DNA of 64,000 nucleotides. It comes from Paenibacillus cellulositrophicus (GTDB lineage Bacteria; Bacillota; Bacilli; Paenibacillales; Paenibacillaceae). The notes beneath the pieces were generated by a model. That model had not been told where the DNA came from. It saw nothing but the letters and a program-made list of their open reading frames with translations, and searched no databases. Location: positions 1,116,001 through 1,180,000 of the forward strand of contig NZ_CP045295.1 in the NCBI RefSeq assembly GCF_009363095.1, read 5' to 3'. Shown one piece after another: positions 43,609 through 52,732 of the stretch (position 1 is the stretch's first letter; each line of letters starts with the position of its first letter). A program made the position numbers and the translations under genes.

Positions 43609-44931
43609 CTAACTTTCATCCGATTTGCGCCGAGTAAAGATGCGTATAGGCGTTCCTTCAAAATCAAAAGCAGACCGGATCTTGTTCTCCAAATAACGCT
43701 CGTAAGAGAAGTGCATCAGTTCCGGATCGTTTACGAAAATGACCATCGTCGGCGGCTTGACCGCAACCTGCGTCGCATAGTTGATGCGCAGACGGCGCCC
43801 CTTGTCCGTCGGAGGCGGATTAATCGCCACGGCGTCGGATACGACGTCATTCAAGAGATGCGTCTGCACCCGCAGCGAATGCTGCTCGGCGACGTGCTGA
43901 ACGACCGGCAGAAGCTTGTGCAGCCGCTGCTTCGTTTTGGCGGACAGAAACAGAACCGGCGCATAGGTCATAAACAGGAAGTGATCGCGGATCTTTTTCT
44001 CAAACTGGTGCATCGTCTTGTCATCCTTCTCGACGGCGTCCCATTTATTGACGACAAAAAGAGAAGCTTTGCCGGCCTCGTAAGCGTAACCAGCAATATG
44101 CTTATCCTGGTCAATGATCCCTTCTTCGCCGTTAATGACGACAAGCACCACATCCGCTCTTTCGATGGCGCGCATCGCCCGCATAACGCTGTACTTCTCG
44201 GTCGTTTCGTATACTTTTCCGCGTTTGCGCATACCGGCGGTATCGATCAGCACGTAACGCTGCCCGTCCCGTTCAAACGGAGTGTCAATGGCATCCCGGG
44301 TCGTTCCCGCAATATCGCTGACAATGACGCGTTCTTCGCCAAGGATCGCATTCACGAGCGACGATTTGCCGACATTCGGCCGTCCGATCAGTGCAACCCG
44401 AATCACGTCCTCATCGTACTCGTCATCCGTCAGGTCTGGCAAAATATCTACAATAGCGTCCAGAAGATCGCCGATCCCGGTTCCGTGACTGCCGGATATC
44501 GCGATCGGGTCCCCAAAACCGAGGCTGTAAAACTCGTAAATGTCGTCATTGCGCTGCAAATTGTCCACTTTGTTTACGGCCAGCACGATCGGTTTTCCGG
44601 ACCGGAAAAGCATCTGGGCTACTTCTTCATCAGATTGGGTTACGCCGCTCTTGGCATCGCACATAAAGACGATGACGTCGGCTTCTTCGATAGCAAGCTC
44701 AGCCTGCATACGGATCGATTTCAATATTACATCGTCACCGTCAATTTCAATACCTCCCGTGTCAATGACACTGAAAGGTTTGCCGTTCCATTCGGCAACG
44801 CTGTAAATCCGGTCACGCGTCACGCCCGGCTTATCTTCTACAATGGCCAGCCTGTCCCCGACCAAACGGTTAAAAATGGTGGATTTCCCCACATTAGGCC
44901 TGCCCACGATTGCCACTACGGGTCTTGCCAT
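43609..44931 (-). CDS. der: GTPase Der (EngA), ribosome assembly
   Basis: 440 aa from ATG 44931 (GGAGGAG). Two tandem GTPase domains, each with G1 motif GRPNVGKS (residues about 10 and 185), NKVD and NKWD G4 motifs, and a C-terminal KH-like domain. Essential for 50S subunit maturation. Confidence 0.97.
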   Translation of the reverse strand: MARPVVAIVGRPNVGKSTIFNRLVGDRLAIVEDKPGVTRDRIYSVAEWNGKPFSVIDTGGIEIDGDDVILKSIRMQAELAIEEADVIVFMCDAKSGVTQSDEEVAQMLFRSGKPIVLAVNKVDNLQRNDDIYEFYSLGFGDPIAISGSHGTGIGDLLDAIVDILPDLTDDEYDEDVIRVALIGRPNVGKSSLVNAILGEERVIVSDIAGTTRDAIDTPFERDGQRYVLIDTAGMRKRGKVYETTEKYSVMRAMRAIERADVVLVVINGEEGIIDQDKHIAGYAYEAGKASLFVVNKWDAVEKDDKTMHQFEKKIRDHFLFMTYAPVLFLSAKTKQRLHKLLPVVQHVAEQHSLRVQTHLLNDVVSDAVAINPPPTDKGRRLRINYATQVAVKPPTMVIFVNDPELMHFSYERYLENKIRSAFDFEGTPIRIFTRRKSDES

Positions 44932-45128
44932 AGTCACTCCTCCTGTCAATTCTTACGATAATCATCATAGCAAAAAACGTTTCTTTTGGCTAACCTTTCA
45001 TAGGAATAGCCGGATGTTAATTGTATTTTTCCTAAGCATACACAGAACCATGCATGGCCGATTCTTTGGCTTTCATGATCGAACATCTCGAACCAATTCG
45101 CCCCGAGTCAGTACGCTTGCTTATCTAA

Positions 45129-45166
45129 AAAAAAATCGGTAAACCCGTGTAAGGGTTCACCGATTT
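45129..45166 (-). terminator. Terminator after the S1-domain gene
   Basis: Stem AAATCGGTxAACCC/GGGTTxACCGATTT with A/T run. Confidence 0.88.
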
Positions 45167-45184
45167 CAATTTTGGAGGCCCAAA

Positions 45185-46414
45185 TCATTTAAATTTGCTG
45201 AGTTTGTCTCCAAAACGTTCACCGAGTGTAATGCTGAGGCCTTGGTTGCTGAGCGATACGTTCGGGTTGTCTTTCAGATCATCCTTGTGCGCGCTGCTCT
45301 TCGGTGCTCTTTCCGGTCTTGGAGCTGCCGCAGGAGCTTCCTCGGTTTCCTTGATGCTCAGGCTTACGCGCTTTTCAGCCGTGTTGATGTCCAAGATTTT
45401 GACTTGAACTTCTTGGCCTTCTTTGAGCACTTCATGCGGTGTGCCGATGTGCTTATGGGAAATTTGCGAAATATGAACAAGTCCTTCGACACCTGGCGCC
45501 AGCTCAACGAAAGCACCGAAAGTGACAAGACGCTTCACTTCGCCTGTTACAACGTCGCCGGTATGGAACTTATCGGCTGCGGATTCCCATGGTCCTGGCT
45601 GGGCAGCCTTGATGCTCAGGCTGATTTTGCCTTTTTCCGGATCAACTTTGAGCACTTTTACCTTCACTTGGTCGCCTTCGGACACGACATCGGAAGGTTT
45701 GTCAACATGATGCCAAGCCATTTCGGACACGTGAACCAGTCCGTCAACGCCGCCCACGTCAACAAAGGCGCCAAATTGAGTCAGACGCTGCACCGTACCT
45801 TCGATTTCTTGTCCTTCTTGGAGTTCACCCATCACTTTTAGCTTGTTGGCTTCGAACTCTTCTTCGAGAACGTCTTTTTGCGACAGGATCACTTTGTTGT
45901 TCTCACGGTCAAGCTCTTTTACCTTCACGCGCAGCGTGCGGCCTTTATAGTCGCTGAAGTCTTCAACGAAATGACGCTCTACCATGGAAGCCGGGATAAA
46001 TCCGCGTGCGCCTACGTCTGCGACGAGACCGCCTTTTACCACGTCAGCTACGGTAACTTCGAAAGCGTCCTGAGCTTCGAAGTGCTTCTCCAGCTCATCC
46101 CAAGCATTCTCGCTGTCGATCGCGCGCTTGGAAAGAACGAGTCTTTCCTTCTCGTCGTCGATGCTGACAACCTTGCATTCCACTTCCTGACCAACCTGCA
46201 CCGCTTCGGATGCGTTGTCAAGGTGTACGGAAGACAGTTCACGGACCGGAATGACGCCGTCATATTTATATCCAATGCTTACATAAGCTTGGTTGTCCTC
46301 CAGTTTGACGATCGTGCCTTTCACGGTGTCCCCTTTTTTCAAGGATACGAATTGATCCAATTCCTCTTGGTTTACCGCTTCTGCAGTTTCTTGATTTTTC
46401 GTTTCTTCCGACAT
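45185..46414 (-). CDS. ypfD: S1-domain RNA-binding protein (RpsA-like, YpfD)
   Basis: 409 aa with four S1 repeats at about residues 27-95, 112-180, 198-268 and 285-355 (GDTVKGTIVKLEDNQAYVSIG; GLVADVGARGFIPASMVE; GTVQRLTQFGAFVDVGGVDGLVHVSEMAW; GEVKRLVTFGAFVELAPGVEGLVHISQIS). Shorter than the six-repeat S1 of E. coli, as usual in Firmicutes, where it is not a stable ribosomal protein. Confidence 0.92.
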   Translation of the reverse strand: MSEETKNQETAEAVNQEELDQFVSLKKGDTVKGTIVKLEDNQAYVSIGYKYDGVIPVRELSSVHLDNASEAVQVGQEVECKVVSIDDEKERLVLSKRAIDSENAWDELEKHFEAQDAFEVTVADVVKGGLVADVGARGFIPASMVERHFVEDFSDYKGRTLRVKVKELDRENNKVILSQKDVLEEEFEANKLKVMGELQEGQEIEGTVQRLTQFGAFVDVGGVDGLVHVSEMAWHHVDKPSDVVSEGDQVKVKVLKVDPEKGKISLSIKAAQPGPWESAADKFHTGDVVTGEVKRLVTFGAFVELAPGVEGLVHISQISHKHIGTPHEVLKEGQEVQVKILDINTAEKRVSLSIKETEEAPAAAPRPERAPKSSAHKDDLKDNPNVSLSNQGLSITLGERFGDKLSKFK

Positions 46415-46537
46415 GTCAATACCCTCCTCAATTCAAAAAAACCCATTTATTCAAACCTGCTGACGCAGAGTTCAAAACATCATAAAGCAGTACGAATCAT
46501 ATGTTTCCAATAAGTGCTTGTGTTCATGCACGCCCGG

Positions 46538-47134
46538 CTAATTCCCCGAAGGTCTTCCGGTCTTCTCCATTTCATGGATCCGGTCCATGATACGTTCTGT
46601 CACCAGCTCGAGCGGATCGCCATCCACCTCGCCGCTTTTCAGGTCATCCAGGACGATAGGTTGTCCATACACGATTTTCATTTTTCTGAAAATCTTGTAA
46701 TCGCCGATAATCGCGGCCGGCACGACGGCGGCATTGCCGCGGAGCGCAAACATGGCGGCCCCTTTCTTGGCGGCGCCAGTATCGGAGAAGCGCGTGCCTA
46801 CCGGGAAGATGCCCATGATTTCACCGCCGCGCAAAATGGAGATGGAGGTCTTGAAGGACTCTTTACTGACTCCCCCCCGCTTGACGGGAAACGCTCCGAA
46901 CTGGGTAATCAGCCATCCCAGTACGGGAACTTTGAACAATTCTTCCTTGGCCATGAACTTGACCTGCCGCTTCACCTTGATCCCGACGGATATCGGATCG
47001 AGCAGACTTTTGTGATTGGAGCAGAGCAGCACCCCGCCTTCTTTGGGGATATTCTCCGTGCCGACCGCTTCAAAGCGGTACAACAAGGTGAATATTGCCC
47101 TAAGGATATCCCGGCAAAAAACGTAAATCTTCAA
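46538..47134 (-). CDS. plsC: 1-acyl-sn-glycerol-3-phosphate acyltransferase
   Basis: 198 aa with the catalytic H41-x4-D46 (NHKSLLDP) and the EGTR-like motif FPVGTR. It makes phosphatidic acid from lysophosphatidic acid. It overlaps cmk by 4 bases. In B. subtilis this place is empty (plsC is elsewhere), but cmk-plsC-S1 order is common in other Firmicutes. Confidence 0.9.
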   Translation of the reverse strand: MKIYVFCRDILRAIFTLLYRFEAVGTENIPKEGGVLLCSNHKSLLDPISVGIKVKRQVKFMAKEELFKVPVLGWLITQFGAFPVKRGGVSKESFKTSISILRGGEIMGIFPVGTRFSDTGAAKKGAAMFALRGNAAVVPAAIIGDYKIFRKMKIVYGQPIVLDDLKSGEVDGDPLELVTERIMDRIHEMEKTGRPSGN

Positions 47135-47808
47135 TTCTTCTCCCCACCCCTGTACGTTTTGCAGTAATCAACGATGGTGTCGACAACCTGAGGTATATCC
47201 ATGTGAGTCGTATCCAGGACAATGGCGTCATCGGCGCAGCGAAGCGGCGAAATTTCGCGCTCTGCGTCCAGACGGTCACGTCTTTCGATATCCTTCTCAA
47301 GCTGTTCAAGTGTCAATCCTTCCGCATCGTTCATTTCCTTGTACCGGCGGAGAGCACGCTCTTTGACGCTTGCCGTCATGAAAATCTTCACTTCGGCATC
47401 GGGAAGCACGGTCGTTCCGATATCTCGTCCATCCATCACTATGCCTTTGTGCAGAGCCATCTGCTGCTGCAGCGCAACGAGGTGGCGTCTTACTCCTTCA
47501 ATCTGCGAGTATTGGGATACCATCCCGTTTACCTGCAAAGAACGGATGTAAGGGGTCACATCTTCGCCGTTGACCAGAACTTTCTGCCCGTCTTCCCCGG
47601 GTATTAATTCAATCACCATCTTTTGGGTGAGTTGAAGCACTTTTTCAGGAAATTCCGGTCCAATTCCTTGTTCCATCATAAACCACGTTACGGCCCGATA
47701 CATGGCTCCGGTGTCCACGTATATGTACGAGAGGGCTCTCGCCACCAGGCGGGCAATCGTGCTTTTGCCGGCCCCGGCAGGTCCATCGATCGCAATGTTG
47801 ATTTTCAA
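47131..47808 (-). CDS. cmk: Cytidylate kinase
   Basis: 225 aa from a TTG at 47808 behind GAGGATAAC. P-loop GPAGAGKST, MDGRDIGTTVLPDAEVKIFMTAS and RDRLDAEREISPL are family signatures. It phosphorylates CMP and dCMP. Confidence 0.95.
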   Translation of the reverse strand: MKINIAIDGPAGAGKSTIARLVARALSYIYVDTGAMYRAVTWFMMEQGIGPEFPEKVLQLTQKMVIELIPGEDGQKVLVNGEDVTPYIRSLQVNGMVSQYSQIEGVRRHLVALQQQMALHKGIVMDGRDIGTTVLPDAEVKIFMTASVKERALRRYKEMNDAEGLTLEQLEKDIERRDRLDAEREISPLRCADDAIVLDTTHMDIPQVVDTIVDYCKTYRGGEKN

Positions 47809-47867
47809 GTTATCCTCTGTCCCCTGCCTAACCAAAGGGGCATTCCTCCTCAAACATAAGCCTCAAG

Positions 47868-47889
47868 AAAAAAGCAGGCATTGCCTGCG
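47868..47889 (-). terminator. Terminator after ypfB-like gene
   Basis: Stem GCAGGC/GCCTGC with a U run on the minus strand; nearly the same core as the mtrB terminator. Confidence 0.78.
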
Positions 47890-47941
47890 TCGAGAAAATT
47901 ATACCACACAACCTATTCCGATGCAAAAACGTCCCTCCATT

Positions 47942-48163
47942 TTACTCTTTCCAATCCCTGACATCCCGCTCTTTGACAGGGATGCCGTCAAGCTTGTACA
48001 CCGGGGACAAGTAAGGTCTGACCGGCTTGATATGAAGCGCCCCCTGTATGAGGATCAGCATAACGACAAGCACAATCAAAGCCCTTTTCACCCATTTGGA
48101 CAAAACATCAAAGCATTCCCCGAACAGACGTAGATACTGCCGAACGCGATCCTGTTCATCCAT
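47942..48163 (-). CDS. ypfB: Small membrane protein, YpfB-like (DUF5359)
   Basis: 73 aa with one membrane helix (about residues 25-43, ALIVLVVMLILIQGALHI). ATG at 48163 behind AGGGAG. Position between cmk and ypfA is that of YpfB; function unknown. Confidence 0.72.
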   Translation of the reverse strand: MDEQDRVRQYLRLFGECFDVLSKWVKRALIVLVVMLILIQGALHIKPVRPYLSPVYKLDGIPVKERDVRDWKE

Positions 48164-48232
48164 CAGATACACTCCCTGAATTTTCCTACTAGTGTATCCT
48201 TGGCAAAGCAAAATATTCCCTCACCCGATCTC

Positions 48233-48889
48233 TCAGCGGTTCCGGAAATCAAACTGGCGCTCGAAGCAGTACCGGATCAGCTTTTGCCGTTCCATATCCG
48301 TAATTGCTTCAAATTTTAGCATCACGATTTTCCGGCCGTTGTCGAGCTGCTGGATCCGGACGACGCTGCCTTTAAACGGAACATGCTCCAGGTTTCCGTT
48401 CTTATACGGTACGAGCACCCAGCAGGACACCATGTCCCCTTCACGGATCGCCTTGTCGGCGTCGCTATAAAAAGAAATGCCGCCCCCGCCGACATCTTCT
48501 GTACGCGTGACGAAGCGGATATTGTGTTCAGTCTGGACCGCCACCTCCAATCCGGCATTGACGCGCAAAAAGCTTCGGCGCTGGACTTTGCCGATCGACT
48601 CGGGCTCAGGCCTGCGGATCCGCACCATGCGTACGACGTCTTCCTTGAAGCCGAGCACGTAAGTATTGAAAAAATTTTTAACGCCGCCGTCGGTCAAAAA
48701 ATACACCGAAAGCTCATCACCCATGTGCAGCCGCTTCAGCAGCCCGGTCTTTTCCTGGATGGGCACCTCCATTAGAATGGACTCGTCCTCCAGATCCGTG
48801 ATGCGGGACTTGTACTCCATCCCCGCTTCTTTCTGGTCTCCGGAATCCACGGAGATAAACAATTGATCGCTGATTTTAGGAAACAACAA
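48233..48889 (-). CDS. ypfA: c-di-GMP-binding PilZ protein (YpfA/MotI-like)
   Basis: 218 aa if it starts at the TTG 48889. N-terminal YcgR-like domain, then PilZ domain from about residue 95: QRRSFLRVNAGLEV holds the RxxxR motif; the second motif (D/N-x-S-x-x-G) reads DVGGGG, so the Ser is Gly. In B. subtilis the homologue is a flagellar clutch controlled by c-di-GMP. Start codon uncertain. Confidence 0.85.
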   Translation of the reverse strand: MLFPKISDQLFISVDSGDQKEAGMEYKSRITDLEDESILMEVPIQEKTGLLKRLHMGDELSVYFLTDGGVKNFFNTYVLGFKEDVVRMVRIRRPEPESIGKVQRRSFLRVNAGLEVAVQTEHNIRFVTRTEDVGGGGISFYSDADKAIREGDMVSCWVLVPYKNGNLEHVPFKGSVVRIQQLDNGRKIVMLKFEAITDMERQKLIRYCFERQFDFRNR

Positions 48890-48970
48890 ACTCACCGCCA
48901 GCCTGTAAAATAGCATTCTATCCTGATTATACCATGTCTTTGTTCATAGGTAATCAGTGTTTTTGCGCAA

Positions 48971-49002
48971 TACAAAAAGCCCCTCGGCTGATCCGAGAGG
49001 CT
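48971..49002 (-). terminator. Terminator after ypeB
   Basis: Stem AAAGCCxCTCGG/CCGAGxGGCTTT with 5-base loop, U run on the minus strand. Confidence 0.88.
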
Positions 49003-49034
49003 TTGCTCATCACTTGATCCTTGCAACTTTTTGC

Positions 49035-50396
49035 CTATTTCACCGCTTTTTTATCCGAATCCTTGAGCTCCTCTACGACTCGTTCAGAGCCGTCATTGGC
49101 ATCCATGTATATCCGGTATCTGGAGCCGTTAATGTTGCCTCCGAATTCGTAGCAGAGAGCTTCCTGGCCCGAATCGTCCTTGATCAGCGCCAGCCGGTTG
49201 TAGTTTTCCTTAAACTCGGGATTCAGCTTCTTCCGCGCCTGACTCAAGGTAAGCTTCGGTTTTGGAATTTTACGCGCCTGGGATTGCTCGTAAACGAGAT
49301 CGCTGGCCTGGAACCCGGTCACCTCGCCGTTATCGAGCCCGACCCGAACCGTCATTTTTTCCGGGTACACCAGTACGCCGTCCTGCTTGCGCACATATGT
49401 GAAGTTGCCCATATTATCATACTGGTCTGCTGTAACGGCCGTCATATCCTTATAGCCTTTGCTTTGCAGAAACTGATCGGCCTTCTTGCGGGCTTCTTCC
49501 ATCGTAACCGCCTTCGGTCCGACCTCACGGTTATCGGAAAAGGCAATCAAGTGGCCGCCTTGACGGGTGAAGTTCAGCGACAGCGGAGCAGGCCGGTTGT
49601 TGGAGCTGACGGTGGCGGTGTACGACGCCCATTCGGTTCCTTTCCCGTTTTCGGTTACTTGAACGTTGGACTGGCCACCTCCCGCGCCGGCAAACTCGGC
49701 TGCTTTGCGCTTAATATCGTCGGGAGATACCGGCTGTGCCGACAGCTTTTTCACCGACCGCTTGTCATAGATGCTGGATACCGACGGACCCCAGTTCAAT
49801 TCCGGGTATTCGCCGACCCTTTTGTCTACCGTTTTGAAGCCGTCGATAATGGTGTTGTCCAGCTTCTTGTCTTCCGTGGCCATCGCGCTTTCCACGTCCA
49901 TCCAGCGCAGCCGGTTGCTGATCACCTTGGACTGCACGTCCTGGAGATCCTTGGTGATTTGTCCGGAGTTGGCGTAGAGCGCCTTCAGGTTTTTGATCTC
50001 CTCATTTGACAGCGGCTCTTTCTCCAAATTCCGCATGGAGGTCTGGTAGGAAAACTTCGATATTTTGGACAGAAACTCTTCGGTTTTGTTAAACGGCAGC
50101 ATGGTGAGCGGAAGCTGGTTAATTTCGTTCTGCGCTTCGCTTGTCAGCCGCCACACGTTGACCAGCCCTTTCCGGTGCATCGCATTGGAAGCCGAGCTTA
50201 CGGCCAGCGTATTGCCAAGCTCGCTGTGCAGGCGGTCCATATGATAGGACAGGTCATGAAAAGCCCGCTGATACTGGTTTTCCGCCTTGATCAGCACGGC
50301 GTTCTTCTCCTGGTTCTCTTGGTACCCCCACACAAACGCTCCGATCATAAACAGGGTGACTATGGGAAATAAAACAGCGCTTAATCGCTTGTACAT
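49035..50396 (-). CDS. ypeB: Germination protein YpeB
   Basis: 453 aa with one N-terminal membrane helix (residues about 8-24) and three PepSY-like repeats in the C-terminal half (for example TMEEARKKADQFLQSKGYKDMTAVTADQYDNMGNFTYV). YpeB stabilises the cortex-lytic enzyme SleB in B. subtilis, where sleB is directly upstream; here no sleB is adjacent. Start behind AAAGGAG. Confidence 0.92.
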   Translation of the reverse strand: MYKRLSAVLFPIVTLFMIGAFVWGYQENQEKNAVLIKAENQYQRAFHDLSYHMDRLHSELGNTLAVSSASNAMHRKGLVNVWRLTSEAQNEINQLPLTMLPFNKTEEFLSKISKFSYQTSMRNLEKEPLSNEEIKNLKALYANSGQITKDLQDVQSKVISNRLRWMDVESAMATEDKKLDNTIIDGFKTVDKRVGEYPELNWGPSVSSIYDKRSVKKLSAQPVSPDDIKRKAAEFAGAGGGQSNVQVTENGKGTEWASYTATVSSNNRPAPLSLNFTRQGGHLIAFSDNREVGPKAVTMEEARKKADQFLQSKGYKDMTAVTADQYDNMGNFTYVRKQDGVLVYPEKMTVRVGLDNGEVTGFQASDLVYEQSQARKIPKPKLTLSQARKKLNPEFKENYNRLALIKDDSGQEALCYEFGGNINGSRYRIYMDANDGSERVVEELKDSDKKAVK

Positions 50397-50480
50397 GTGA
50401 AGTCTCCTTTCATCAACTTAAAGCTGGTGTTAGTTTGACTAGAAGAAAGGAGTCTTATGCATCGTTTCCCAGGTATCGGT

Positions 50481-50630
50481 TCAAAACGGGTCTTCTTCGA
50501 TATCGAACTGGCTTTGGTTGTTGCACAGGCACTGCTTGAAGCCGGTTTCGATCTTCCCGCGTTCTTTTTTGCCGCGCAGCACGTAGCGTTCCCCGCATTG
50601 CCTGCAGACGATTTTTACTTTGACACGCAA
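50481..50630 (-). CDS. Small zinc-ribbon protein
   Basis: 49 aa from a TTG at 50630 behind GGAGG (9 bases). Four cysteines as C9-x2-C12 and C34-x-C36 form a probable zinc ribbon (VCRQCGERYVLRG...). Not recognised further. It lies between prsW and ypeB. Confidence 0.6.
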   Translation of the reverse strand: MRVKVKIVCRQCGERYVLRGKKERGKIETGFKQCLCNNQSQFDIEEDPF

Positions 50631-50708
50631 AAAAGGACACCTCCATCCTAAAAAGATTGTATCCGAATGCGGATTGTAACTTCTTAGGATAAAGTGTGCC
50701 CAATTTAA

Positions 50709-51404
50709 TTACGTATTAACCTCTTCCTCCCGCTTCAGGAAACGGAACGGGGAGCGGTTGTTGGCCCGGTATACCTTGCCCATCCCTCCGTACCATAAAA
50801 AAGCCATCAGCGGGACGATAAACCAGATCCAATAATGCGTCATCGTGCTTAGAATAAAGTCATAGACCCCGTGCCAGAACCACGGGATGATCATCGAATA
50901 GACCAGGAAACGCTTGGCCTTGGCTCCGGTCGAAAACCTCGCTCTTCCGAGGTAATAACCCATCATTACCCCGAACATGGCATGCCCCGATACCGGAAGC
51001 AGCGCCCGCAGGAACATCGCCCCGAAGGATGCGTGGCTGTACCAGGCATACATCACATTCTCCACGGTCGCGAAGCCCAGAGAAATCGCTACGGCATACA
51101 CGATTCCGTCGTACGGCTCGTCAAACTCCGTATGGTTGTATATCATGTGAAACAGCACGAACCATTTCAAAAATTCCTCAACAAACGCCGATATGACAAA
51201 AGAATCCAGATACGGATTGCCGCCGAGCCCCGTTGTAAGGCCCCGCTGGATGATCATGACCGGAACCACGATCATAAAACCAAGCAGAAACACCTTGATC
51301 ACCATAAGCAGCGGTTCCTGATCGTATCTGTCCTTTAAATAAAAATAGGTCAGTAGGGCAAGACCCGGCGCCAATGCCGACGCAATAACCGAAAACAAAA
51401 GCAC
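50709..51404 (-). CDS. prsW: Intramembrane protease PrsW
   Basis: 231 aa from a GTG at 51404, aligned to the B. subtilis start. About eight helices. Motifs: EEFLKWFVLF (EExxK), HTEFDEPYDGIVYAVAISLGFATVENVMY and FWHGVYDF. PrsW cuts the anti-sigma RsiW; a membrane anti-sigma is encoded at 11877-12479 and may be one target (inference). Confidence 0.92.
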   Translation of the reverse strand: MLLFSVIASALAPGLALLTYFYLKDRYDQEPLLMVIKVFLLGFMIVVPVMIIQRGLTTGLGGNPYLDSFVISAFVEEFLKWFVLFHMIYNHTEFDEPYDGIVYAVAISLGFATVENVMYAWYSHASFGAMFLRALLPVSGHAMFGVMMGYYLGRARFSTGAKAKRFLVYSMIIPWFWHGVYDFILSTMTHYWIWFIVPLMAFLWYGGMGKVYRANNRSPFRFLKREEEVNT

Positions 51405-51480
51405 CGTTCTTAATCCCTCCACTTCCTGGCAGTGACCTTAGCGGCCCTGTCGAATGTAACTCCAGCTTCAAAGCAAAGTT

Positions 51481-51510
51481 CATCCCATGAAGATGAATCC
51501 TCATGGGATG
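51481..51510. other. Perfect 10-bp hairpin without U run
   Basis: Arms CATCCCATGA (51481-51490) and TCATGGGATG (51501-51510) with a 10-base loop, 21 bases after the MecA gene. No U tract follows on either strand, so it is not a standard terminator. Confidence 0.6.
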
Positions 51511-51530
51511 TCTCAATCAGGATAACGGTG

Positions 51531-52145
51531 TTAATCCTGGCGCTTGAAATGTGTGCAAATGACGTCAATCGCATTCTCGGCAATGACGACTTTGCCGTAT
51601 TCCTCAAGTACGGCTTCCGTATAGGATGCAGCTTCTCCGAACTCGGCAAGAACCGCGATCAGCGAAGGAAGCTGATTAGCGTCGATTTCTTCTGGGTCCA
51701 TGTACAGAACCCATTTATCTCTATAATGATAAAGCCGCCCGGCTTCGGTGATATGTCGTTGAAGTACGTGTGCAGCTTCGATCAGCACTTCGAAGTCGTT
51801 AAAAGCATACACGATGGAGTCGCTTTGTTCAAGCGTGACTTCCATTTCGTAAACTTCTTCAGGGAGTTCATCTTCACCCAGTTGACTGTACTGATGATGA
51901 TCGTATTTCCCCCGGGTCACGATGACGACCATTCCTTGAGCAGGAAGGGCAAACACTTCCACGGCGAGCGGTCCCGTTGCATCAAAGCCCAGTTCGTTAT
52001 AGGCCTGATCCATCATTTCGGTAAACAGCTCGTGCACCTTCGGGATTTCTTGCCACATGTCTTCCTTCTGGATGCCCCGTTCACTCAGGTCGTCAAACGT
52101 AAGGAAAATCCGTATCTTATCTGAGCTTAAGCGTTCTATTTTCAT
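51531..52145 (-). CDS. mecA: MecA-type adaptor protein
   Basis: 204 aa from ATG 52145 (AAGGAGG). The N-terminal substrate-binding domain (MKIERLSSDKIRIFLTFDDLSERGIQKEDMWQ), acidic linker and C-terminal ClpC-binding domain are typical. Its place corresponds to ypbH, the MecA paralogue of B. subtilis. MecA adaptors deliver ComK and other proteins to ClpCP. Confidence 0.9.
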   Translation of the reverse strand: MKIERLSSDKIRIFLTFDDLSERGIQKEDMWQEIPKVHELFTEMMDQAYNELGFDATGPLAVEVFALPAQGMVVIVTRGKYDHHQYSQLGEDELPEEVYEMEVTLEQSDSIVYAFNDFEVLIEAAHVLQRHITEAGRLYHYRDKWVLYMDPEEIDANQLPSLIAVLAEFGEAASYTEAVLEEYGKVVIAENAIDVICTHFKRQD

Positions 52146-52269
52146 GACAGGATCCTCCTTGTAAGCATTGTTATAACAAATTATGATGTCTCCCATAATA
52201 TGTGCTGAAAATAGTTCTATGTAAGTATGTTATCATTATATAACCATAAATGCACGCTGTAAAATGGAC

Positions 52270-52315
52270 AAAAAAAGAATCATTTGGAGCGGATAACCGC
52301 CCTTTAAATGATTCT
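52270..52315 (-). terminator. Terminator after the 101-aa gene
   Basis: Stem AGAATCATTT/AAATGATTCT with inner GGCGG/CCGC pairing and a U run on the minus strand. Confidence 0.8.
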
Positions 52316-52331
52316 AATGGGTTTGACGCGT

Positions 52332-52637
52332 TTACAATCCAGGTATCACCGTATTTGTCTCTTTCAGAATCATGTCCACTTCCCGCTTGACATCCGGATT
52401 GGTGCGGATAAAATCTTTAATCTGGGTGACGCTCGATCCCTTGGAATACGAATCGTTGTGAGAACCATGAGCGTCGTGACGATGCGACGAGCCCATGCCG
52501 ATGTTCGCCATGTCCAGCATTTTGTCCTTGGCATTGCCGCCCATGACGGACGAAATCATGCGTCCCCGGTTTCTGGACAACAGTGTCGTTGCAGCAGCAC
52601 CAACCAAAATACCGCCAATAAAAGCAGAAGTGTTCAT
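52332..52637 (-). CDS. Small uncharacterised protein with N-terminal glycine-rich helix
   Basis: 101 aa. Residues 5-20 (AFIGGILVGAAATTLL) form a short membrane-like helix reminiscent of YtxH proteins; the middle is His/Ser-rich (HRHDAHGSHNDSYS) and could bind metal. AAGGAGG precedes the ATG. Divergent from the deacetylase gene. Function unknown. Confidence 0.7.
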   Translation of the reverse strand: MNTSAFIGGILVGAAATTLLSRNRGRMISSVMGGNAKDKMLDMANIGMGSSHRHDAHGSHNDSYSKGSSVTQIKDFIRTNPDVKREVDMILKETNTVIPGL

Positions 52638-52732
52638 TTAGGTACAACCTCCTTATGGGATGAAGTCGAATATATTTTGAGCGAATATGGTCCTGCTCAT
52701 GCGGCATAAATTCAGGAAAGCGAGATGAAATC

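Noticed and set aside
43711..44961. 416-aa open frame antisense to der
   Set aside because: Mirror of a conserved GTPase gene; no ribosome site or recognisable domain.
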